Source of the DNA: an uncultured Peptococcaceae bacterium
GTDB taxonomy: Bacteria; Bacillota; Peptococcia; Peptococcales; Peptococcaceae
Direction of reading: 5' to 3'
NCBI GenBank assembly: GCA_902462325.1
Contig: CABQBF010000091.1
Location: 1-10,114, forward strand
Length of the DNA stretch: 10,114 nucleotides
The position numbers were made by a program, and so were the translations under genes. Shown piece by piece: positions 1 to 5,459 of this stretch. Position 1 is the stretch's first letter. Every line of letters starts with the position of its first letter. Below the pieces are notes generated by a model. It searched no databases. It saw only the letters and a program-made list of their open reading frames with translations, and had not been told where the DNA came from.

Positions 1-4
1 TTCT

Positions 5-898
5 ATGAAATTTTATACTTACAAAACAAAAGACACTGGCAAAGAAGAATTAGCGATTGGTTATGCCAATGACGAAAATATCCTTTATCCGTTACATCAG
101 TTTGATATGAACTTTACTGATATGACCGACCTCATCGCCCATATTACACCGGCTGAACTGCAAATTTTAAATTTAGCCAGCCAAAAAGAGGATCTTCGTT
201 TCTTACATAAGGACGGCGTGATCGCGTGTGCGCCTATCCCCCATCCCCGTCAGGATGTAATTTGTTTGGGAATTAATTATATGGCCCATGCGGAAGAATC
301 AGCCCGTTATAAAGAAGAAGCCTTCGGCGGCGAACGGCCTTATCCCATTTATTTTTCCAAACGGGTAAACGAAGCTGTGGCTGACGGCGGCGTTGTGCCC
401 GCTTATGAAAATCTGGTAGACAGCTTGGATTATGAAGTAGAACTGGCCGTCGTTATCGGCAAAAATGTGAAAAATGTTGCCAAAGAGAATGCTTACGACT
501 ATGTATTCGGCTACACCATTTTAAACGACATCAGTGCCCGCAATTTACAGACCCGCCATAAACAATGGTATTTCGGCAAGAGTTTGGACGGATTTACGCC
601 GATTGGCCCTTGTATTGTCACCATAGATGAATTTCAAAATCCACCGGAACTGGCTATCAAAAGCTATGTCAATGGCGAATTGCGGCAAGATAGCAACACC
701 AATTTACTGATTTTCGATATTGCTCATGTTATTTCTGAATTATCCCAGGGCATGACGCTGAAAGCTGGCACCATCATTGCCACTGGTACACCGGCTGGTG
801 TTGGTATGGGCTTTGTGCCGCCCAATTTTCTCAAACCAGGCGATACTGTTGTCTGCGAAATCGAAAAAATTGGCCGTCTGACCAGTCTGATAAAATAA
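5..898 (+). CDS. Fumarylacetoacetate hydrolase (FAH) family protein
   Basis: A 297-residue cytoplasmic enzyme of the FAH / COG0179 family. Members are metal-dependent hydrolases, decarboxylases or isomerases acting on 2-oxo acids such as acylpyruvates, oxaloacetate or 2-hydroxyhepta-2,4-diene-1,7-dioate. Residues about 1-75 form the variable N-terminal domain and 83-297 the FAH fold. Visible hallmarks are GINYMAHAEE (89-98), whose H95 and E98 match the His-Glu dyad known from FAHD1-type acylpyruvases. The metal ligands E144 and E146 lie in DYEVELAVV and D175 in ILNDISARN. GKSLDGFTPIGP (191-202) and TGTPAGVG (260-267) are also present. Length is normal for the family. The ATG is four bases from the window edge, so its ribosome site and upstream partners are not visible. 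It ends in its own terminator and is convergent with the next operon. The family call is firm; the substrate is not determinable. Confidence 0.93.
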   Translation: MKFYTYKTKDTGKEELAIGYANDENILYPLHQFDMNFTDMTDLIAHITPAELQILNLASQKEDLRFLHKDGVIACAPIPHPRQDVICLGINYMAHAEESARYKEEAFGGERPYPIYFSKRVNEAVADGGVVPAYENLVDSLDYEVELAVVIGKNVKNVAKENAYDYVFGYTILNDISARNLQTRHKQWYFGKSLDGFTPIGPCIVTIDEFQNPPELAIKSYVNGELRQDSNTNLLIFDIAHVISELSQGMTLKAGTIIATGTPAGVGMGFVPPNFLKPGDTVVCEIEKIGRLTSLIK

Positions 899-914
899 TC
901 GCACTTACAAATCA

Positions 915-958
915 AATAGGCGCTTCATTGCAAAATCGTTAGCAATGAAGCGCCTATT
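915..958. terminator. Perfect 17-bp hairpin, probable bidirectional terminator
   Basis: Arms at 915-931 and 942-958 are perfectly complementary (AATAGGCGCTTCATTGC and its reverse complement) with a 10-nt loop. The + strand continues into GTTTTATATTG, a modest T-rich tail. The hairpin sits between the 3' ends of the convergent FAH gene and the DUF4125 gene, so it can end both transcripts. The tail on the minus side is weaker. Confidence 0.8.
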
Positions 959-996
959 GTTTTATATTGTTGCGTGTCTATCGTTTCGTATGAATC

Positions 997-1611
997 TTAT
1001 CTACCTGCCATTTTTTCGTTGGCATCTTCCAAACTGGCATATCCATATTGACCAATCATATTTTGCAGATTAGCGATAGCCATATTGTAATGCTTTTCTA
1101 AGCAAGCCAGCGTATAAGCATGCAGTCGCATAATCGTTTCTGCCGAATAAGTTTTCAATTCACCGCGCAGATAAGTCTCAAAAGAAGTTTCATAAGCGGT
1201 ATCCTCTTTGCTGGTTAAAGGACGGCCTTTTGCCCGCAAATTGGGATATTTTTCATCGGCTTCTTTCTGCCAATCCAAATTAATATCCACAATCTCATCA
1301 ATTTTCACCCGTACTTCTGGCGATACCTCCGGCAAAAACTGTTTTATCTGCGCAAATTCTTCTGGATGGGTATTTTCCATCATATAAGCATATTTTTCTG
1401 TCAGCATATTACGGCCTGTGTAAGCGGCGCTGGTCAAATCATGCAGATAGCTCTGCAGCACATCCTCCGACCATGTTTTTAATTGACTGTTGCGCATAAT
1501 CTCAAACTCCCGCGGATTATTCTGGCAGCTAGCGCGCCCGCCGGCATTCTGAACATCATTAAACATGGCCCACTCCTGTGCTACAATTTGTGCGATTAAA
1601 TCCTGATTCAT
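997..1611 (-). CDS. DUF4125 family protein
   Basis: A 204-residue, mostly helical soluble protein with no signal peptide or membrane segment. It resembles the DUF4125 family: near the N-terminus it has QEWAMFNDVQNAGGRASCQ, followed by a run of FEIMRNSQLKTW type and later GRNMLTEKYAYMMENTHPEE. These conserved polar and aromatic blocks suggest a ligand pocket, but no function is established for the family to my knowledge. Start choice: the frame opens upstream at a TTG (1635) followed by two ATGs, none with a Shine-Dalgarno. The ATG at 1611 follows GGAGG by 11 nt and is preferred; the longer form would have 212 residues. It is the last gene of a minus-strand operon after the TPR and DUF4037 genes, 95 bp below the latter. 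In related Firmicutes I recall these domains occurring together, which supports a joint role. Confidence 0.8.
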   Translation of the reverse strand: MNQDLIAQIVAQEWAMFNDVQNAGGRASCQNNPREFEIMRNSQLKTWSEDVLQSYLHDLTSAAYTGRNMLTEKYAYMMENTHPEEFAQIKQFLPEVSPEVRVKIDEIVDINLDWQKEADEKYPNLRAKGRPLTSKEDTAYETSFETYLRGELKTYSAETIMRLHAYTLACLEKHYNMAIANLQNMIGQYGYASLEDANEKMAGR

Positions 1612-1622
1612 TCTATCATACG

Positions 1623-1627
1623 CCTCC
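1623..1627 (-). promoter_or_regulatory. Ribosome binding site deciding the DUF4125 start
   Basis: GGAGG on the minus strand, 11 nt before the ATG at 1611. The upstream TTG/ATG/ATG cluster at 1627-1635 has only an A/T-rich leader without a Shine-Dalgarno, so this site favours the shorter protein. Confidence 0.55.
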
Positions 1628-1706
1628 ATCATCAATTTCTAAAATTTTTATCACATGTCATTTTCAATGATACGACTTTCCTCTCGAAAAGACAAGTCCA
1701 CCAGCT

Positions 1707-2648
1707 TTATTTTTCAGACCAAGGGTTGCTATCCCGCAATCCCGAATGAACGATACGCTTATGCACCTGCATCCCTTGTTCTACGAAAAACGGGTCGTTG
1801 CTATCGCTTAACCCCTGCCGCTGTAATTCTATTACCAGCGTTGCACAAATTTGCTGCATCAACTCAATCTTATGCACATAATAGTCTTCTTCCGCCGTGC
1901 CTGGTGCAGGAAAAGTGCTTAGCTGCTGCAGCAAATCGCCAATGGCTCGTCCCAATCTGGGAAGGCGCTGCACACCGTAAGCCATCCATTTATAAAAAGG
2001 CGTATACTGATGATTCAACAGATACACTGCCGAAATCACTGCACTGATAAACTCGCCTTCCGCCAAAGTAGCGGCCACTTTATCGCCGCGAGCCATCAGT
2101 CGCGGATAATTGTATTGCCCCGCTTGGGCAATGGTCATACAACGGACAGCCAATTTTTTCTTGCGAATATCCTCTGGATAGCCCTGTTGCAGCTCCTGCC
2201 GGATAGCAGTGAATTTCCCCAACGGGTCGGCAAAAACTTGTCCATTGGTAGCCACTGCCAAATGATGCTCCGGAATGTTGAGCCATTGTCCAATCGTCAT
2301 CGGAATGCCATCTACCGCCAAATATTTGCGATACCAAGCCCCTATCTCCAATACACCATTGCGGCCTGATATCCAACTGACTGGATAACCGCGAAATCCC
2401 CGCGGCAATTCCAACAAAGCCTGCTGTACAGCAGCACCGTAAGTCTCATAATCGTCCAGCGTGAGCCAAATACACACCGCCGCACCCCAGTCGTGGTCTT
2501 GGGACAAATCGTCATCATAGCCAAAGCATTGCGAGCCTTCACCTGCCAAGCCAGTTGCCATACGGGGCAATAAATCCGGAAACTTTTGTTCCAGCATGGG
2601 CCTTACCTGTTCTTCATAAAATAACTTGGATAACTCCATCCCCTTCAT
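1707..2648 (-). CDS. DUF4037 protein, nucleotidyltransferase-like
   Basis: A 313-residue soluble protein of the DUF4037 family. The N-terminal part carries GLAGEGSQCFGYDDDLSQDHDWG (G33-G55, written here in pieces: GEGS 36-39, D45-D47, S49, DHDW 51-54). This resembles the nucleotidyltransferase-fold signature, a G-S on the first strand followed by paired acidic residues that bind Mg-NTP. The C-terminal half (about 170-300) is helical, as in aminoglycoside nucleotidyltransferases and other NTase-plus-helical-bundle enzymes. The likely activity is transfer of a nucleotide to a protein or small molecule; the acceptor is unknown. The start ATG lies 3 nt after the TPR stop, with AAAGGGG upstream, indicating translational coupling. 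An internal ATG at codon 4 is also possible. It is the middle gene of the TPR-DUF4037-DUF4125 operon. The family call is good; the enzymatic role is inferred. Confidence 0.83.
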   Translation of the reverse strand: MKGMELSKLFYEEQVRPMLEQKFPDLLPRMATGLAGEGSQCFGYDDDLSQDHDWGAAVCIWLTLDDYETYGAAVQQALLELPRGFRGYPVSWISGRNGVLEIGAWYRKYLAVDGIPMTIGQWLNIPEHHLAVATNGQVFADPLGKFTAIRQELQQGYPEDIRKKKLAVRCMTIAQAGQYNYPRLMARGDKVAATLAEGEFISAVISAVYLLNHQYTPFYKWMAYGVQRLPRLGRAIGDLLQQLSTFPAPGTAEEDYYVHKIELMQQICATLVIELQRQGLSDSNDPFFVEQGMQVHKRIVHSGLRDSNPWSEK

Positions 2649-2651
2649 CCG

Positions 2652-3485
2652 CTATACCCCTTTCCTCTCTGCTGCTTTCTGGCTGGCAATTTCATAATTC
2701 CGCAAAGAAATCTCATAATTGCGGCTTTCGGTGCCAAACTGCGTTTTGCAAATTTCCAAAGCGCCTTGATAGTAAAGCTTTGCCTTTTCATACTCTTGGG
2801 TAGCCATGTAATAAGACGCCAAATTATTCAAGCCATAAGCATATAGGGAGTGGCTGCGGCCCAGTTGTTCCTCATAAATGCGTAGCGCCCGTTCCAATAA
2901 TGCTGCTACACCGTCCAACTTACCCTGCTGCCGCCGAGCGCTGGCTAAATTAGTCAACGTGGTGCCAATGGCAATCGGATTATCGTGAGTCTTCTCCAAA
3001 AGCGTTAAACTCTGGGCATGCAAAGCTTCTGCCTCCGCAAAACGGCCCTGGTCCTGATAAAGTAACCCCAAGTTGTTCATACCGCTGATATATAAAAAAT
3101 GTTGCTCGCCTAAAGTCGTTTCATAAATCTGCAACGCTTGCTGAAAACACTGCTCTGCTTTTTGATACTGCTTCATCAAACGGTAAAGCCCTGCCAAATT
3201 ATTCAACACAGAGCCGTAATCTGGGTGATCTATCCCTTGCAGCCGGCTAATTAAATCTGCGGCCTGCAAAAACGCCTGCTCCGCTTTCTCATAATTGCCA
3301 ATATCGCGATGAATGCCGCCATAATCGTTTAACGCTGTGGCATACTGCGCACTGTCTTCACCATATAATTGCACCGTCAATTCCAAAAAGTGCTCCATAC
3401 GCTGTGCTAAACCAACATAGTCACCCTGATGGTCACAATGGGCAATTTGCTGTGATAGTTGCTGATACTCTTCCTGTAGTGTCAA
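2652..3485 (-). CDS. Tetratricopeptide repeat protein
   Basis: A 277-residue soluble protein made of about five 42-residue TPR units (roughly 47-82, 90-123, 132-165, 174-207, 216-249) of the kinesin-light-chain-like (TPR_10/TPR_12) type. The recurring pattern is LNNLA.LY...G.Y.KAE..Y..AL.I.E...G..H. The N-terminal 45 residues form an additional helical cap. Such repeats form a superhelical protein- or peptide-binding scaffold and have no catalytic residues. The start is a TTG at 3485, chosen because AGGAGG (3493-3498) lies 7 nt upstream and no better ATG is near. It is the first gene of the operon, 3 nt from the DUF4037 start, so it probably presents a target to, or holds, that nucleotidyltransferase-like protein. 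The binding partner is an inference. Confidence 0.9.
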   Translation of the reverse strand: MTLQEEYQQLSQQIAHCDHQGDYVGLAQRMEHFLELTVQLYGEDSAQYATALNDYGGIHRDIGNYEKAEQAFLQAADLISRLQGIDHPDYGSVLNNLAGLYRLMKQYQKAEQCFQQALQIYETTLGEQHFLYISGMNNLGLLYQDQGRFAEAEALHAQSLTLLEKTHDNPIAIGTTLTNLASARRQQGKLDGVAALLERALRIYEEQLGRSHSLYAYGLNNLASYYMATQEYEKAKLYYQGALEICKTQFGTESRNYEISLRNYEIASQKAAERKGV

Positions 3486-3492
3486 AGTCTTC

Positions 3493-3498
3493 CCTCCT
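3493..3498 (-). promoter_or_regulatory. Strong Shine-Dalgarno supporting the TTG start
   Basis: AGGAGG on the minus strand, 7 nt before the TTG at 3485. It is the reason to accept the non-ATG start of the TPR gene. Confidence 0.75.
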
Positions 3499-3561
3499 GC
3501 AAAACAAACTATTGTTTTTCTATTCTGCTTTTTATGAAGTCCTAACTGCTTATGCTATTTC

Positions 3562-3570
3562 ATTATATCA
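3562..3570 (-). promoter_or_regulatory. Extended -10 promoter of the TPR/DUF4037/DUF4125 operon
   Basis: The minus strand reads TGATATAAT, a TGn-TATAAT extended -10 box about 77 nt upstream of the TTG start, in the A/T-rich 164-bp gap 3486-3649. No good -35 is seen at 17-18 bp (CAGTAA at best), which is normal for extended -10 promoters. No operator-like dyad was noticed in this gap. Confidence 0.6.
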
Positions 3571-3610
3571 TAAATGATTTAAAATTACTGACTTCTTACC
3601 CTGTTTTATA

Positions 3611-3659
3611 GAAAAAATCACCAGATTTCCCTCATTTGCTTCATCATTTTTATTGAGGG
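3611..3659 (-). terminator. Weak possible terminator after the PRC-barrel gene
   Basis: On the minus strand, CCCTCA (3654-3659) pairs with TGAGGG (3629-3634) across a 19-nt loop. A T6 run (3612-3617) follows 11 nt later, with a small AAATC/GATTT stem between. The stem overlaps the last codons. This is a poor terminator by rule, but nothing better is present before the next promoter. Confidence 0.3.
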
Positions 3660-4030
3660 GGTTCTTCCGGTGGCAAAACAATAATATTATTCTGCCTTAA
3701 CTCCTGCTGATACTGCTCCACCTCCTGCTGCCATGCCGGTTCTTCTTTTTTACGCCGTTTCTGTCGTTTACCTCCACCAGAGCCGTCCACCAATTCCGGC
3801 ATATCTATCAAAACCACATCCACACCAAGCCGTATCACTTTCTGCCAGGGAATCAACAATTCCCCCTGATTTTGCAGCATACTCCAAAAGCCTCCCGTAT
3901 TGGGCAATACCAGCGCCTGAATGGTGCCGTCCAAAACATTCAGTTCGATATCCTTAATATTCCCCAAACATTTACCGTCGGCAATGTTTACAATCTGTCG
4001 TTCCTGCAAATCCGAAATTTTCGCACTCAT
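3650..4030 (-). CDS. PRC-barrel protein, YlmC/YmxH-like, with charged C-terminal extension
   Basis: A 126-residue soluble protein. Residues 1-82 form a PRC-barrel of the YlmC/YmxH family: it opens MSAKISDLQERQIVNI, with DGKCLGNIKDIELN and LLIPWQKVIRLGVDVVLID. This type is widespread in Firmicutes and often annotated as sporulation-related, though its molecular role is unclear. Usual family members stop near 80-90 residues. This one continues with a Gly-rich linker, a strongly basic patch GGGKRQKRRKKEE (85-97), a Gln/Glu-rich helix (99-113) and a proline-rich end. The tail could bind nucleic acid or membrane phosphate, which is inference. The ATG at 4030 has AGGAGG at 4039-4044 with good spacing. 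It is probably its own transcription unit, because the upstream LysR gene ends in a terminator and an operon promoter follows. Confidence 0.87.
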   Translation of the reverse strand: MSAKISDLQERQIVNIADGKCLGNIKDIELNVLDGTIQALVLPNTGGFWSMLQNQGELLIPWQKVIRLGVDVVLIDMPELVDGSGGGKRQKRRKKEEPAWQQEVEQYQQELRQNNIIVLPPEEPPQ

Positions 4031-4075
4031 AAGATTGTCCTCCTATCGCACAAGCATACTGTATCTATATGCGGT

Positions 4076-4111
4076 TAAAAAAGAAAAAAGAAGCAGTTTC
4101 TATTGCTCCTT
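4076..4111 (-). terminator. Intrinsic terminator of the LysR-type gene
   Basis: On the minus strand, AAGGAGCA (4104-4111) pairs with TGCTTCTT (4088-4095), with one G-U pair and an 8-nt loop. It runs directly into TTTTCTTTTTT. It lies 28 bp after the LysR stop and before the PRC-barrel gene, so it ends the regulator transcript. Confidence 0.75.
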
Positions 4112-4139
4112 AAGAGGGTATGAATATCTAAATTTATCT

Positions 4140-5057
4140 CTATAAAACTTGTTGGGCAATCAATTGTAAATTTTGAAAATAAAGTTTTAAAAAAGATATG
4201 AGCACCTCATCAGCTTCGGATAAAATATAAGTAGTTGGATAAATAATTGTGCATGAAGAACCCTCCATATTTGTGAATGGAATTGTCACAAGCTCCGGAT
4301 ACATCGGCTTTACCTTTGGTAAAATAAAATCTGGTATTGTACAAACAGTATTATTCTGAATTACAGAATCCAAATGCTGATAAACATTGGATGAAGCAAA
4401 TACTAAATTTTCTTGCACATAACTTTCGGGAGGTGTAACTGGTGAAATTGTATTCACTAATTTGGCACACTCCTTTCCATCTACCTCTTTTAGATGAGCC
4501 AAAGGAGAATTTTTATTAACACAAAGATACGTTCGTGCAACACTGACCGGAATAATATGAATCTTATCCTGAACTGTTTTCAGAATTTCTTCTGGAATAT
4601 AACATCCTAAAAAATGTAAATTATTGATTAAAAGATTTTTTTCTGTTACAGGACTGCTATCTTCTATACAAGCAAGATCAATATTTGGCGCAATTTCCTT
4701 AAATTTATTAATTAAATCGCTTAAAAAAATTGATATAAATGGAGGGAAAAAAATTGTACATTTTCCCGTAGTGGACTGCGGTACTAAATTTGTCGCAGAA
4801 CGGCGTGTAAGAAAATAATTTTGCATTGCAGAATATTCCATCAGTATTTTACTGGCATATTTAGCAAACTCCTTTCCATCTTCTGTTAATTTCATACCGC
4901 GATTACTCCGCAAAAATAGCTGAGCATGCACTTCTTCCTCCAATGAAGTTAAAATACGATTTAATTGCTGTTGAGAAATATAAAGTTCCTTGGCAGCTTG
5001 ATTAATTGACACAGAGTTAGCGAAACAAACAAAATACCGTAAATGTTCAATCTTCAT
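4140..5057 (-). CDS. LysR-type transcriptional regulator
   Basis: A 305-residue DNA-binding regulator of canonical length. Residues 1-60 are the LysR winged helix-turn-helix: MKIEHLRYFV, then SINQAAKELYISQQQLNRIL (17-36, turn and recognition helix), LEEEV, and LFLRSNRGMKLTEDG. A linker helix follows to about 85. Residues from about 98 to 295 form the periplasmic-binding-protein-like effector domain that senses a small ligand. The start ATG at 5057 has GGAGG (5064-5068) 6 nt upstream. It is divergent from the tandem hydrolase genes at 5460 and 7849, the classic layout for a LysR protein controlling its neighbours. The 36-bp blocks at 5313 and 7704 are candidate operators. The gene looks more A/T-rich than the genes at 1-4030. 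No clear promoter for it was identified. The ligand is unknown. Confidence 0.93.
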   Translation of the reverse strand: MKIEHLRYFVCFANSVSINQAAKELYISQQQLNRILTSLEEEVHAQLFLRSNRGMKLTEDGKEFAKYASKILMEYSAMQNYFLTRRSATNLVPQSTTGKCTIFFPPFISIFLSDLINKFKEIAPNIDLACIEDSSPVTEKNLLINNLHFLGCYIPEEILKTVQDKIHIIPVSVARTYLCVNKNSPLAHLKEVDGKECAKLVNTISPVTPPESYVQENLVFASSNVYQHLDSVIQNNTVCTIPDFILPKVKPMYPELVTIPFTNMEGSSCTIIYPTTYILSEADEVLISFLKLYFQNLQLIAQQVL

Positions 5058-5081
5058 ATTGTGCCTCCAATTCCAAAGACA

Positions 5082-5221
5082 GGTTCTGTTAAGTTGTTAG
5101 GGAAAAAAGTCATGAAAACCCTTTACATCAAAGCTTTGCAGTCTTGGCCTTTATCTCCCTAAATGAATCTTACTCCCACGCTATTCATGGTTATTTTCTT
5201 TTATATCTTCTTAACAGAACC
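5082..5221. repeat. 140-bp segment bounded by perfect 12-bp inverted repeats
   Basis: GGTTCTGTTAAG (5082-5093) and its exact reverse complement CTTAACAGAACC (5210-5221) flank 116 bp without an ORF. A dinucleotide CA lies immediately outside both ends (5080-5081, 5222-5223), a possible but weak target duplication. Inside are an inner pair TTAGGGA/TCCCTAA (5097-5103, 5156-5162) and a 10-bp palindrome CAAAGCTTTG (5129-5138), so the segment can fold over most of its length. It looks like a MITE-type or insertion-sequence remnant; the GGTTCTGTT end is reminiscent of IS6-like ends, but the match is short. Alternatively the arms are regulator sites. Confidence 0.5.
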
Positions 5222-5237
5222 CAAAAACAGTTGGGTT
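5218..5237 (+). other. Terminator-like hairpin in the divergent intergenic region
   Basis: AACCCAA (5218-5224) pairs perfectly with TTGGGTT (5231-5237) over a 6-nt loop, followed by TTC on the + strand. It overlaps the right arm of the 140-bp segment. No + strand gene lies immediately before it, so it may shield the hydrolase promoter from read-through, or be a remnant. The U-tract is short. Confidence 0.4.
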
Positions 5238-5312
5238 TTCTTACAGAATAATGCTTTCAAACAATAAAAGCAAGATTTTTTAATGAATATTTACTCATTC
5301 CATTCTTCCTGC

Positions 5313-5348
5313 GCGAAATGGTTTCACATTTTTGTTGCAGCTATTCAC
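5313..5348 (+). promoter_or_regulatory. Candidate LysR operator, copy 1 (upstream of first hydrolase)
   Basis: A 36-bp block sharing 30 of 36 positions without gaps with 7704-7739, including GTTTCACATTTTT and TGCAGC. It begins 89 bp before the TATAAT of the first hydrolase gene, where LysR-type activators bind. This copy also overlaps an imperfect dyad: TTTCA (5322-5326) and TTTGTTG (5331-5337) mirror CAACAAA (5350-5356) and TGAAA (5357-5361). The conservation outside coding sequence is what supports a regulatory role. Confidence 0.6.
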
Positions 5349-5398
5349 ACAACAAATGAAATAGTTTTAAAAAAATTTATGATAAATATATAGAATTA

Positions 5399-5407
5399 TG
5401 TTATAAT
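5399..5407 (+). promoter_or_regulatory. Extended -10 promoter of the first hydrolase gene
   Basis: TGTTATAAT, a TGn-TATAAT extended -10 element, with ATGATA 17 bp upstream as a weak -35. Transcription would begin about 5414, giving a leader of about 45 nt. The presumed start point falls in TTCTTAACAGA, the same 11-mer as at 5208-5218. Confidence 0.68.
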
Positions 5408-5459
5408 TTCTTAACAGAGTTTGTTATCCATTGTAAATATTTTATTGAGGAGTGGTTAT

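Noticed and set aside
1655..2047. 130-residue open frame on the + strand
   Set aside because: It lies antisense within the DUF4037 gene, shows no domain-like pattern and lacks a ribosome site. It is a shadow frame.
5421..5459. TTG start extending the first hydrolase by 13 residues
   Set aside because: It falls at the promoter start region, has no Shine-Dalgarno, and the ATG at 5460 has a strong one and matches the paralogue's start.
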